A DNA stretch of 64,000 nucleotides from Mucilaginibacter hurinus (GTDB lineage: Bacteria > Bacteroidota > Bacteroidia > Sphingobacteriales > Sphingobacteriaceae), in assembly GCF_003324525.1 (NCBI RefSeq), contig NZ_QGDC01000004.1:186001-250000 (forward strand). The letters run 5' to 3'. Both the position numbers and the translations under genes were made by a program. Shown here in pieces: positions 1 to 9,055 of the stretch; position 1 is the first letter of the stretch, and the number at the start of each line of letters is the position of its first letter. Under the pieces are notes generated by a model. It was not told where the DNA came from. It did no database searches and was given only the letters and a program-made list of their open reading frames with translations.

Positions 1-1
1 T

Positions 2-493
2 TTAGGGCAAGACCCTTACCACGGCGATCACCAGGCACACGGCTTATCGTTCTCAGTGCAAAGGGGCATAGCTATACCCCGCTCGCTTAATAATATTTAT
101 AAGGAATTAAAAACCGATATACCGGGCTTTAATTTACCGGCGCATGGTAACCTCCAGGAATGGGCCGAACAAGGCGTTTTGCTGTTAAACGCTACTTTAA
201 CCGTACGCAGAGGGCTGCCTGCATCACATCAAAAAAAGGGATGGGAAACTTTCACCGATGCTGTGATAAAAAAACTATCCGACGAGCGGGGCGGAATTGT
301 ATTTATTTTATGGGGCAGCTACGCGCAATCAAAAGCTGCTTTAATTAATACATCCAAGCACCACATCTTAAAATCTGTACACCCTTCACCACTGTCTGTT
401 GAACGCGGTTTTTGGGGATCGAAACCATTTTCAAAAACTAACGAGATACTCGTAAAGGAAGGAAAAAAACCTATTGACTGGCAGATACATTAA
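2..493 (+). CDS. ung: Uracil-DNA glycosylase, 3' part
   Basis: Family 1 uracil-DNA glycosylase. It cuts uracil from DNA by hydrolysing the N-glycosidic bond, starting base excision repair in the cytoplasm. The frame is already open at base 2, so the gene begins before the window; about 163 codons remain. Bases 5-25 encode G-Q-D-P-Y-H-G, the water-activating loop with the catalytic Asp, and bases 380-397 encode H-P-S-P-L-S, the minor-groove intercalation loop. A GTG at 56 is internal and is not the start. It ends 44 bases before the convergent glycoside hydrolase gene. Identity is near certain; only the N-terminal third is unseen. Confidence 0.96.
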   Translation, partial: LGQDPYHGDHQAHGLSFSVQRGIAIPRSLNNIYKELKTDIPGFNLPAHGNLQEWAEQGVLLLNATLTVRRGLPASHQKKGWETFTDAVIKKLSDERGGIVFILWGSYAQSKAALINTSKHHILKSVHPSPLSVERGFWGSKPFSKTNEILVKEGKKPIDWQIH

Positions 494-537
494 TTATACT
501 TTGCAGGCAAGCATGACGAAAATTGCCATCTACCAAC

Positions 538-2004
538 CTACTTATTAATAGTTAGTACACTGACTGCGTTGGGCTTCATGTCCAGCACATTATCTTGTGC
601 CAGTGTGCTGGTTATGGCTGCATTTTCGCCCGAAATATCGTCTACAGTTGAAACTTTAGCCCTCTTAAAATCAACCGGAAGTTTAATCACTGTATTGGTA
701 TTACGTTTATTTACTATTAATAGCTTTTTTCCTTTCGGTGTGATAAATGCCTGATAAGCATAATCCAGTTCATTCCATTCCAATTCCGGCTCGATCAATT
801 TATCACCGGGGCCAAAATTATCATTAATCAGTTTCAGTGTCCAGTACCTGGCGTTGGGCTTTGCGTTTTCCCAGTTCATCATGCTTACATCAGGATATTG
901 CCCGGGATAACCTACCAACTGCGAGGATGATATAACATCGATGCCCAGTTTATTCAACTCAATAAACATATAGGCATACACTGCTGATGCCAGGTTCCAG
1001 TATGATGCAGGGATAGGCTTTTTGCGCATTTCGTCGGTCAGGAAAGTGCCCAGTTCGTTAAGTGTCACTTTAACGTTGGGATTTAACCTTTTGCGTATGC
1101 TTTCAATATATTTTACACTCGTTACAAAATGATCAACACGATCGTAATACGAATACTGGAAATGCTCAAACGGCTGTTTAACACTACCACCGGCATAAAA
1201 ATGATATGATATCATATCGATGGGCACGCCCGGTTTATGATTTTTGGGGTTGAGAAAATACTCGAAGAATGTAGGATTTTTGTAATCAACAGACGACATG
1301 CCGACAAACTTTGTTTCGGGGGACAGCTTACGCAAGGCCGTTACAATACTGTCGTACAGCCGGGTATATAGTTGTGGCTTGATATGATGCTCCAACTCAG
1401 GTTCGTTAAGTATCTCCCAATACGGTATTTTAAGGTAATGTCCTGATTTGTGATATTTCCCTAATTCGTCTGTAAACCCGCCTTGTGTATACCAGCTGAA
1501 TACACGCACAAAATAATCGGTTACCTCTTTCAATGTAGAATCACGAAATTCACTGCCGCCTGTATAATTAAACGCGATTTCATCTGGATCTGCAGGGTAA
1601 GGCACCGGCTTTGTCGTCTTAAACATCCACTGTGGTATGGTAGAAAAATCTATGTGTGTTACATGGCCTTTAGATGCGTTTAAAAAATCAAAAACCAGCG
1701 GGTCGATCAAGCTGAAATCCCAGTATGTACGCTTGCCGTCCGGCGGTTGGAGTTCAGCCACAGAAAGTTTGGGATAAGGATACCAGGCAAGGAAACGTGC
1801 ATGTTCAACTCTGACATCGCGCAAAGCCTTATAAGCACCGTCATACATATTTGATCCTTTGCGCAATTTAGCATTTACCACTACCAGCATGCTTGGCGAT
1901 GATTTTGAAATTGATTGCACGTTGTTCCAGTTGATGTTAAGGGATGATTGCGCAAAACAGCAGATGTTACATAAAAGAGTTATAACAGTCAGGAAATTCT
2001 TCAT
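538..2004 (-). CDS. Secreted clan GH-A glycoside hydrolase (GH39-like)
   Basis: 488-residue secreted glycoside hydrolase with a TIM-barrel of clan GH-A. Residues 1-19 form a signal peptide (hydrophobic stretch then A-Q-S), so it acts in the periplasm or outside. The putative acid/base is Glu201 in W-E-I-L-N-E-P-E and the putative nucleophile is Glu317 in T-L-N-E-L-G-T, the right spacing for two (beta/alpha)-barrel glutamates. A C-terminal beta-sandwich follows from about residue 400. GH39-type beta-xylosidase is the nearest family I can name; the substrate is unknown. A second, quite different clan-A enzyme lies at 47299-49308. It is transcribed towards ung and has no operon partner. Confidence 0.8.
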   Translation of the reverse strand: MKNFLTVITLLCNICCFAQSSLNINWNNVQSISKSSPSMLVVVNAKLRKGSNMYDGAYKALRDVRVEHARFLAWYPYPKLSVAELQPPDGKRTYWDFSLIDPLVFDFLNASKGHVTHIDFSTIPQWMFKTTKPVPYPADPDEIAFNYTGGSEFRDSTLKEVTDYFVRVFSWYTQGGFTDELGKYHKSGHYLKIPYWEILNEPELEHHIKPQLYTRLYDSIVTALRKLSPETKFVGMSSVDYKNPTFFEYFLNPKNHKPGVPIDMISYHFYAGGSVKQPFEHFQYSYYDRVDHFVTSVKYIESIRKRLNPNVKVTLNELGTFLTDEMRKKPIPASYWNLASAVYAYMFIELNKLGIDVISSSQLVGYPGQYPDVSMMNWENAKPNARYWTLKLINDNFGPGDKLIEPELEWNELDYAYQAFITPKGKKLLIVNKRNTNTVIKLPVDFKRAKVSTVDDISGENAAITSTLAQDNVLDMKPNAVSVLTINK

Positions 2005-2063
2005 TTTAAAAAGGATCTAGTTTACATTGGCCGACTAATATAACTAAAAACAAATACCTGAAA

Positions 2064-2095
2064 CAGCAACGGCCCCGTAACCGGGGCCGTTGCTG
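2064..2095 (-). terminator. Hairpin terminator of the efflux operon
   Basis: Perfect inverted repeat with 14-bp arms (2064-2077 and 2082-2095) and a 4-base loop, GC-rich (GGCCCCG core). It lies 22 bases beyond the stop codon of the RND pump. On the minus strand it is followed by TTTC and a weak T-rich stretch. It probably ends the tetR/tolC/adaptor/pump transcript before the next leftward gene. Confidence 0.75.
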
Positions 2096-2117
2096 AACTG
2101 TTAATTTTAAGAAAAAA

Positions 2118-5100
2118 TTATTCTGCTGCCTTATGATTTAATAAGGCCAGTTCTTCTTTTGATATAGGTGCGTCTTCGTCATGTTTACGACCAGCCAGCC
2201 TGTCTTTTAAACGGGTACGCAGCAAATACATACATGGCACCAATATCAATGTGATTATGGTAGCGAAAGCTAAACCAAAAATCATCGTCCATGACAATGG
2301 CCCCCAGAAGGCTACGTTATCGCCACCAAAGTGTATGTGTGGCTCGAATGAAGTAAATAATCCTACAAAGTCAATATTAAAACCTACCGCCAGTGGCAAT
2401 AAGCCCATTATAGCTGCAAAGGCGGTTAATATAACCGGTGTCATACGTGTACGTCCGGCTTCCACAACGGCATCGTGCAGGCTCATGCCCTGCTCCAGCA
2501 GCAAATCGGTAAACTCAACCAGCAATATACCATTACGCACCACCACACCGGCAAGGGCGATAATACCCACACCGGTCATTACAATGGTGATGGTCATGCC
2601 GAAGATGCTTACCCCCAGGAATACACCGATGATACTGAAGAATATCTCGCTGATGATAATTAGCGTTTTACCAAATGAGTTAAACTGCATCATCAGTATA
2701 ACTAATATAAGCATAAACGAAATAACCAAGGCCGACAGAAGGAACGTTGCGGCTTCAACCTGATCTTCCTGACCACCGCCCTGGCGTATAGTAACACCAT
2801 CGGGTGCTTTAAAGTCTCTTATTGCCTGCATTATTTGCATATTAACCTCATTAGCATTAAAGCCTTGTACCACGTTTGAACCAAGTGTAACCACCCTGCG
2901 CTGCTGCTTGTGCTTTATATTGCTATACGTGTTTTTATACTCAATAGTAGTGAAAGCCGAGATGGGTACCTGGCGGACCTGGCCACCCATGGCCATGTCG
3001 CGATAGGTTATCCTTAAGTTTCGGATTGCGTCGATATCATGGCGCTGCTCCTCAAGGGCTTTCACCTTAATTTCGTAATTATCCTCTGTAGTATTACGGA
3101 AATCGGCCGCCTTGGCACCATATATAGTAGCACCCAAAGCCTGCGTTATCTGGGCCGAGCTGATACCTTCGCGATTGGCGCGTTCACGGTCAACCGTAAA
3201 TACAACCTGTGGCTTATTAGCCTGCACATCCGGCTGTAATTCCTCAATACCGCCAATATTTTGCTTTATCAGGAAGTTTTTAAGCTTGACGGCCGCTTTG
3301 GTAAGCGTATCAAGGTTGCTGCCTGCTATCTCTATGCTTATATCCTTTTGCGTTGGCGGGCCTCCGCTTTCCTGTGCCACGCTTATTTGCGCACCGGGTA
3401 CCACCCCTTTAACAGACTCACGTACTTTTGCAAGTATCTCTTTAGTATCAATACCCTCACGTTTGGCAAATTCAACAAAGGCTACTGTTATTTTGCCTTT
3501 GTTAGGATATTCACCCTGGTCTTCGTCCGTCGGGTCAGTTACTCCTACGGTTACGTTTGATATAATTGATTTAACAACGTCTTTATAAGGCGTTACGGTA
3601 GCAGCAACGCGCTGCTCCAGTTTTTTGGTCACCTCATCGGTATATGCCTGATCGGTTCCTGTAGGCAGTGTTATGTATACATAGGCAAAGTTAGGATCTG
3701 CCTGAGGGAAAAATTCCACTTTTGGTGACCTGATAGCAGTAAACACCAGACTCAGAAAAAACAGCACAATTACACCACCTAGTACCCACCACGGACTGCG
3801 CACAGCCTTTTCCAGTATTCGGGCATACCAGTTTTGGAAACGTGGCCAGGCACCATTCTGGAAGCTGTCTATCCACTTTACAAACACAAAGTGGTTAAGC
3901 ATGTAAAGTACCCACGCAAATACAACAAAGTTGCCAACACCAACATTTATAAGGTAGCCGATAATGGCTATAATCGCCATTACTATGCTAACCTTTTTAA
4001 CGGTTTTATCAAACGTCGGTTTATTATGCTCGCCCTCAAGGTGCGGCTTCATAAAGTCAACCGCGAATACCGGGTTAATAATGTAAGCCACCAGTAACGA
4101 TGCCAGCAAAGTGATGATAAGCGTTATAGGCAGGAAGAACATAAAGTGACCAATCAAACTGTTCCAGAATGCCAGCGGGATAAAAGGTGCAAGCGTAGTC
4201 ATGGTGCCAGAAAATACCGGTAGGAACACCTCACCTGCAGCCATTTTTGCGGCTTTGGCAATGGGTACTTTACCGTTATCAAAAATACGGTGCGTGTTTT
4301 CAATAACCACAATGGCATCATCCACCACAATACCCAGCGCCAGCAGGAACGAGAACAGCACAATCATGTTCAGCGTAAAGCCTATTGCCGGCATAACCAG
4401 GAATGCGATGAAGCATGATAACGGAACGGATAACGCCACAAATATGGCGTTAGTAGTGCCCATAAAAAACATCAATATGATGGTTACCAGTATAAAGCCG
4501 ATAATGATGGTGTTCACCAGCTCATTAACCGTACTGCGGGTCTTTTCGCTTTGGTCGCCTGTAACTGTTATATCCAGTCCTTTCGGAAACTCTGTTTCCT
4601 TTTTGTTCTTAACCAGCTCGTTTATTTTATCTGATGCCTCAATGAGGTTTTCGCCTGCACGTTTGCTTACATTCAGCGTAATTACGTTTTTAAACACCTT
4701 CTGATCATTGGTTTTTAAACGGGCATAGCTTTCCTGGTCGGCAAAACCATCGCGAACTTCGGCAATATCGCGCAGGTAAACAGCCTGGCCGGTAGGGTTG
4801 CGTATAACCATGGCGGCAACCTCCTCGGCATTTTTAAAATCCTGCCTGATGTCGATACTACGACGCACTCCATCCATTTTTATGGTACCGGCAGAAGCAA
4901 TGATATTTTCACCACCCACAGCCTGAATAATATCACCATACCCAATTTGCGCCGCTGTCATTTTGTTGATATCAACATTTATCTCAATCTCCGGCTTAAG
5001 AGCGCCGACCATATCAACTTTAGATATCTCTTTCATGCTCTCAACTTCATCTTTCAGGTTGTCGGCATACTCCTTAAGCTTCTTTAAGTCGTAATTACCT

Positions 5101-5561
5101 GAAAGGTTTATGTAGAGGATAGGGAGATCGGCAACGTTAATGTCTGAAATGGAAGATTCTTTCAGGTTGTCGTCGCCTTGGGGCAGGTCTGGTTCAGCCT
5201 TATCTACAGCCTCTTTAACATCTTGTTTGGCATCGCGTATATTAATGTTGGCGTTAAACTCGACAGTAATAACCGACACGTTTGGCAAAGAGTTAGAAGT
5301 AACTTTTTTTAACCCTTTTAGCGACTTCAATTTTTTTTCTATCTGCCGGGTAACCAGCAGTTCAATATTCTCTGGCGATTGCCCCAGGTACATGGTTTGT
5401 ACAAACACTTTGGACTGGGCAATATCCGGGAAATTTTCTTTCGGCAGGTTAATATAGCTTATTAACCCCAGCACCGTTATAATAATGGTAAGGGCATATA
5501 CTGCCGTTTTGTTATCTATGGCCCAACTGGAGGGCTTAAATTCTTTTTCAACATCTTTCAT
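2118..5561 (-). CDS. RND efflux pump permease (HAE1/AcrB-like) with extra membrane pair
   Basis: Inner-membrane proton-driven RND transporter, the pump of the tripartite system encoded by this operon. About 1147 residues, roughly 100 longer than AcrB. The start is ATG 5561; a GTG two codons earlier is less likely. Adjacent Asp414-Asp415 (V-V-D-D-A-I-V-V-I-E-N) in TM4 are the proton-relay residues of the family. Two porter-domain repeats are seen. The extra length includes two added hydrophobic segments at about 523-561, between TM6 and TM7, and a short insertion near 1075-1095 before TM12. The gene follows the adaptor by 22 bases. Substrates cannot be read from sequence. Confidence 0.93.
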   Translation of the reverse strand: MKDVEKEFKPSSWAIDNKTAVYALTIIITVLGLISYINLPKENFPDIAQSKVFVQTMYLGQSPENIELLVTRQIEKKLKSLKGLKKVTSNSLPNVSVITVEFNANINIRDAKQDVKEAVDKAEPDLPQGDDNLKESSISDINVADLPILYINLSGNYDLKKLKEYADNLKDEVESMKEISKVDMVGALKPEIEINVDINKMTAAQIGYGDIIQAVGGENIIASAGTIKMDGVRRSIDIRQDFKNAEEVAAMVIRNPTGQAVYLRDIAEVRDGFADQESYARLKTNDQKVFKNVITLNVSKRAGENLIEASDKINELVKNKKETEFPKGLDITVTGDQSEKTRSTVNELVNTIIIGFILVTIILMFFMGTTNAIFVALSVPLSCFIAFLVMPAIGFTLNMIVLFSFLLALGIVVDDAIVVIENTHRIFDNGKVPIAKAAKMAAGEVFLPVFSGTMTTLAPFIPLAFWNSLIGHFMFFLPITLIITLLASLLVAYIINPVFAVDFMKPHLEGEHNKPTFDKTVKKVSIVMAIIAIIGYLINVGVGNFVVFAWVLYMLNHFVFVKWIDSFQNGAWPRFQNWYARILEKAVRSPWWVLGGVIVLFFLSLVFTAIRSPKVEFFPQADPNFAYVYITLPTGTDQAYTDEVTKKLEQRVAATVTPYKDVVKSIISNVTVGVTDPTDEDQGEYPNKGKITVAFVEFAKREGIDTKEILAKVRESVKGVVPGAQISVAQESGGPPTQKDISIEIAGSNLDTLTKAAVKLKNFLIKQNIGGIEELQPDVQANKPQVVFTVDRERANREGISSAQITQALGATIYGAKAADFRNTTEDNYEIKVKALEEQRHDIDAIRNLRITYRDMAMGGQVRQVPISAFTTIEYKNTYSNIKHKQQRRVVTLGSNVVQGFNANEVNMQIMQAIRDFKAPDGVTIRQGGGQEDQVEAATFLLSALVISFMLILVILMMQFNSFGKTLIIISEIFFSIIGVFLGVSIFGMTITIVMTGVGIIALAGVVVRNGILLVEFTDLLLEQGMSLHDAVVEAGRTRMTPVILTAFAAIMGLLPLAVGFNIDFVGLFTSFEPHIHFGGDNVAFWGPLSWTMIFGLAFATIITLILVPCMYLLRTRLKDRLAGRKHDEDAPISKEELALLNHKAAE

Positions 5562-5583
5562 AAACACATCAGTTTAATTGTGA

Positions 5584-6687
5584 TTAATTAATGCCTTGCA
5601 TTACTTTTACCTTATCGCCGTCTTCAAGATCGGTTGCACCTTCAACAATAACCTGTTGTCCGGCACTAAGACCCGAAACTACTTCCACACGGCCATTTGA
5701 TATGTTCCCGGTTTTTATTACTACCTGTTTTGCAATACCGTTTGCGTTCACAAAAATATAATCGCCGGTCTCCGATTTTTGAACGGCCTTGATTGGTATG
5801 GCAAGCGCATTAGTTTTGGTGTAATCCGCAATTTTCAGCACAGCTGTCATGTTAGGCCGAAAGCTGTTGCGCGATGGCAACTTTACCTCTACAGGAAAAC
5901 TACGGGATGCTGCATCAATAGCTTTACCGGCGAAGCTAACTTTAGTAACCACTGAATCGCCAACGTCAGGCACTACTACCTTTACGCTGTTGCCGGTAGC
6001 TACGCTGGCCGCATATGACTCCGGCACATTGGCTTTTACTTTCAATATAGCATCATTAACTACGTGCACCCCTGTTTGACCCGGACTTGCAGCCTGGCCA
6101 AGTTTTAGGTCCATTTGGTCGACTGTACCGTTAATTGGTGATATAATGCGAAACTGGTTTGATTGCTGACGTAATGCAGATAATGATTTCTCTGCACTTT
6201 GCAAATTTGTTTGAGCTTGTAAAAATTGCACTTCGGTACCAATTTTCTGATCCCAAAGATTTTTTTGCCTGTTATACAGCTGGCGCATTAATGCTACCTG
6301 TGATTCGGCCTGGGCTATTTGCTGGCGCAATACGCTGTTATCCAGCTGCACCAATGTTTGGCCTTTGCTAACACGCTGGCCGGTTTTAACGTAAATGTTG
6401 GTGATAACACCCGGTGCTTGCGGATAGGCAATAACGTTATCCTGGGCATCTATGCGGCCCTGAATTTCAACGTAATTACTGAACTTGCCCGGCTCTACAG
6501 CATATACTGTTACATCCATTACCTGGGCAGAATCCGTCGGCCCTATCTCGGCCTGTAGTTTTGCAATTTTGTCGCTAAGTTCACCCTGCTGCTTTTTTAA
6601 ATCTGCCAACTGGGCTTTTTTATCTTTTGGTTCGCTTGAGCAAGCTGCTAAAAACAGCATTGCCGCTATGTATACTAAATTTTTCAT
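5584..6687 (-). CDS. RND efflux periplasmic adaptor lipoprotein
   Basis: Membrane fusion protein (HlyD/AcrA family) of 367 residues that bridges the RND pump and the TolC-like channel. The N-terminus is a lipoprotein signal, with lipobox L-A-A-C and Cys16 as the lipidated residue. A short coiled coil at 25-50 precedes the biotinyl-lipoyl-like half (Y-P-Q-A-P-G-V-I), then a helical hairpin at about 110-180, the second lipoyl half (I-S-P-I-N-G-T-V) and the beta-barrel and membrane-proximal domains. It sits between tolC-like and pump genes with gaps of 29 and 22 bases, so it is co-transcribed with them. Confidence 0.93.
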   Translation of the reverse strand: MKNLVYIAAMLFLAACSSEPKDKKAQLADLKKQQGELSDKIAKLQAEIGPTDSAQVMDVTVYAVEPGKFSNYVEIQGRIDAQDNVIAYPQAPGVITNIYVKTGQRVSKGQTLVQLDNSVLRQQIAQAESQVALMRQLYNRQKNLWDQKIGTEVQFLQAQTNLQSAEKSLSALRQQSNQFRIISPINGTVDQMDLKLGQAASPGQTGVHVVNDAILKVKANVPESYAASVATGNSVKVVVPDVGDSVVTKVSFAGKAIDAASRSFPVEVKLPSRNSFRPNMTAVLKIADYTKTNALAIPIKAVQKSETGDYIFVNANGIAKQVVIKTGNISNGRVEVVSGLSAGQQVIVEGATDLEDGDKVKVMQGIN

Positions 6688-6716
6688 TTTAATTGTATGT
6701 TGTGATTGTGATATTG

Positions 6717-8096
6717 TTAATTGATGCGTCCGTAAGCCTTGTCAAGATCAACCTTGCTCACCAATACATTGTAAAGCGCCTCGATGTACTGATTGTCAGC
6801 CTGCTCCAATGCGGTTTGTGCCTGCGATACTTCTATACTTGAACCTACACCCTGCTGGTATTTGATCCGAGATACCCGTAATACTTCCTGCGCCAGCTTT
6901 TGATTATTTTTTTGGTTATTGAGTGAATGAAGATTGTTAAGATATGTTGTGTATGCTGACCTTGCCTGTAACTTTATCCCGTTTGCCGCGTTATGCAAAT
7001 TGTTCTTTGCCTTCTCAACATTAATCCTTAGTTGTTTTAACTGATTGATACGCTGTCCGCCACTGAAAATAGGAATATTCACATTGAAGCCAACGTAACT
7101 GAAAGTATAAAATCTGTCAAACAAAAATTTCCATTGATTTTCTTGAAATTGACCAGTGTAACCACCATTAGCAACTATTGTGGGCAAAAATTCAGCCTTT
7201 TTAGCTTTTGCGTCCAGTTGATTAAGTTGAACGTTGTTTTCAAGTAATCTATACTCTATTCTATTACGGTAGAAGGCTGTATCAACACTATTTTCAGCCA
7301 CCTGCTTATTTATGTCAATGTCTTCAAGTTTATTAATAAGAATCAACTCGTCTTCAAGTGGCATACCCATTTGAAATTTGAGCATCTGATTGCCCAGCGC
7401 CAACGCCCGAACAGTGTTTTCACGAGTTGTTACGAGGTTATTATATTGTACTGATAATCGGTCAACATCGATTTTTTCTACAAAACCCTGCTTGTTTGAG
7501 GCTGTGGTTTCGTCAAGTTGTTGCTTAAGCTGCCTGATGTTTGCATCAAGCAATTTGATTTGTTCATCGCTAACCAATACTTGGTAATAAGCCTTAGTAA
7601 CTGCGGCATTGGTTTCAATTTTTGTACGAATCAAACTTCGCTGTGATAGTTCCTTAAATACTTTTACAGCTTGCAGCCCTACTATAAACGTGCCGCTAAA
7701 CAACAACTGGGTTCCCTGTATTGTATAATTATTTGTGTACTTGATCGGGCCAAATGGAAATTGCACTAGACGTGCATTCAAATCAGGCACCTGTCCCGGT
7801 TGCAAATTAAAAACGTTTGGTCCAATTGTAACCGGCGACTTTAGATAATCATTAAAGGTTATTGAGCCGTTTATCTGAGGTAACCCGGTAGCAATTGTTT
7901 CCTTTACTTTGTATTCTGCACTTTTAACATCCAATTGAGCATTTTTAACCGAATCTTGATTTTCATAAGCATAGTTTATAGCATCCTGTAAACTAAACTT
8001 GTATAAGCGCGGCCCGGGAGGAGGGCTTTGCTGTGCCACACTGTCGAGCGCGAATAGACCGGCTAACAGTGAAAAAATTATTTTTTTTGTATTCAT
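6717..8096 (-). CDS. TolC-family outer-membrane efflux protein
   Basis: Outer-membrane channel of the tripartite efflux system, 459 residues. A cleavable signal peptide (A-L-D-S-V-A-Q-Q) is followed by two repeats of the OEP family, rich in long helices with regular Asn/Gln/Leu spacing that form the periplasmic tunnel. The second repeat ends in S-S-I-E-V-S-Q-A-Q-T-A-L-E-Q-A, a typical TolC helix. It is the first structural gene of the operon, 140 bases downstream of the TetR regulator, and 29 bases before the adaptor. Confidence 0.92.
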   Translation of the reverse strand: MNTKKIIFSLLAGLFALDSVAQQSPPPGPRLYKFSLQDAINYAYENQDSVKNAQLDVKSAEYKVKETIATGLPQINGSITFNDYLKSPVTIGPNVFNLQPGQVPDLNARLVQFPFGPIKYTNNYTIQGTQLLFSGTFIVGLQAVKVFKELSQRSLIRTKIETNAAVTKAYYQVLVSDEQIKLLDANIRQLKQQLDETTASNKQGFVEKIDVDRLSVQYNNLVTTRENTVRALALGNQMLKFQMGMPLEDELILINKLEDIDINKQVAENSVDTAFYRNRIEYRLLENNVQLNQLDAKAKKAEFLPTIVANGGYTGQFQENQWKFLFDRFYTFSYVGFNVNIPIFSGGQRINQLKQLRINVEKAKNNLHNAANGIKLQARSAYTTYLNNLHSLNNQKNNQKLAQEVLRVSRIKYQQGVGSSIEVSQAQTALEQADNQYIEALYNVLVSKVDLDKAYGRIN

Positions 8097-8236
8097 TTAT
8101 TAAAGTGATTGTGAGGGTTAATATTCTATTGTTTAAAGATGACTGGGGTAATTATTTCTTTTATTTCCATTGGTTGATTGTTTTAACTACAAAATAACTG
8201 GGTGTGTTGACAGCCTTGTGTCAGCAGGTATATTTA

Positions 8237-8848
8237 TTATTTATCAAGGGTACTTCTATATTCGTCAAGTAATTTATATCCTTTGAGCGTACAAACGCCG
8301 AAACAGAAATGCTCTAAGAACTGGAACTGAACCTTCCAGGTGTTAAATTCGGTTACAGGGAATATCCGGGTGTTAAAACCCATTTCAACCTGGCTTACCC
8401 GCATACGTGCGATGATACTTACATCAAGTTCATGGCGTATATAGCCTTGCTCCTTACCCTTGATCAATAGTTCTTCTAATATTTTCACAAGGAAGTCTGC
8501 TTTGAAATTTTGAAACATTCCCCAGGCTTCGGGATGATATTTTTGCATATCGTGTATTACTATCGGGTTAATACGGGAAAAAATCTCTTCAGAGCATTTC
8601 ATCATGTTAATCATTTCCTCAATAACATTGCCCGATTGTGCCACGATACCACAAATACGGTCTTCATCTTCCTGAAGCTTTCGTTTAACCAGTCCGCTTA
8701 CCAATTCATTTTTGTCCTTAAAAAACTGGTAAATGGTTTTTTTTGACATACCCAGGTGTCTGGCGATGTCATCCATGGTAACGCTTTTTATACCTGCTGT
8801 CAAAAAAAGTTCTTCGGCACCTGCGATTATCCTGTCTGTCTGTTCCAT
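8237..8848 (-). CDS. TetR/AcrR family repressor of the efflux operon
   Basis: DNA-binding repressor of 203 residues. The N-terminal helix-turn-helix is clear (V-T-M-D-D-I-A-R-H-L-G-M-S-K-K-T-I-Y-Q-F-F, about residues 24-44) and the C-terminal two-thirds is a helical ligand-binding and dimer domain. The start is ATG 8848, because an in-frame TTG at 8860 lies inside the promoter box TAGTTTTG (8858-8865). It is in the same direction as the tolC/adaptor/pump genes and 140 bases ahead of them, so it probably regulates them and itself. A large inverted repeat at 8865-8896 is the likely operator. Confidence 0.92.
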   Translation of the reverse strand: MEQTDRIIAGAEELFLTAGIKSVTMDDIARHLGMSKKTIYQFFKDKNELVSGLVKRKLQEDEDRICGIVAQSGNVIEEMINMMKCSEEIFSRINPIVIHDMQKYHPEAWGMFQNFKADFLVKILEELLIKGKEQGYIRHELDVSIIARMRVSQVEMGFNTRIFPVTEFNTWKVQFQFLEHFCFGVCTLKGYKLLDEYRSTLDK

Positions 8849-8857
8849 ATTTCGACA

Positions 8858-8896
8858 CAAAACTAAGGAAACATTTTATGATTTTAAAGTTTCCTT
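8858..8896 (-). promoter_or_regulatory. tetR promoter and candidate TetR operator
   Basis: The minus strand carries the Bacteroidota -7 box TAGTTTTG at 8865-8858, nine bases before the tetR ATG. Immediately upstream lies a perfect inverted repeat, AAGGAAAC at 8865-8872 and GTTTCCTT at 8889-8896, with a 16-base AT-rich spacer. It covers the region between the -7 and -33 positions, where a bound dimer would block polymerase. GGAAAC...GTTTCC half-sites are the kind of dyad TetR repressors bind; binding here is inference. Confidence 0.6.
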
Positions 8897-9031
8897 TGTT
8901 GTTTACGTTGTTATGACATTTACGCTTATTACCGATACCGATGATATAAATTTTTGTCGTACGTAATAGTAATTCACTAATTCATGGATGGTTCATTCGT
9001 CAATCACTCAATCGCTCATCAAACAAATAAC

Positions 9032-9039
9032 TATCTTTG
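9032..9039 (+). promoter_or_regulatory. purB promoter -7 box
   Basis: TATCTTTG matches the Bacteroidota -7 consensus TAnnTTTG and ends 16 bases before ATG 9056. It fixes that ATG as the start, since the longer open frame from 8984 would begin upstream of the promoter. Confidence 0.65.
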
Positions 9040-9055
9040 CGAAAAAATAATACTC

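Noticed and set aside
2251..2763. 170-codon plus-strand frame opposite the RND pump
   Set aside because: It is a shadow of the strongly conserved pump frame, with no family resemblance.
8984..9055. In-frame N-terminal extension of purB
   Set aside because: It would start upstream of the promoter box at 9032 and the extra residues do not resemble adenylosuccinate lyases.
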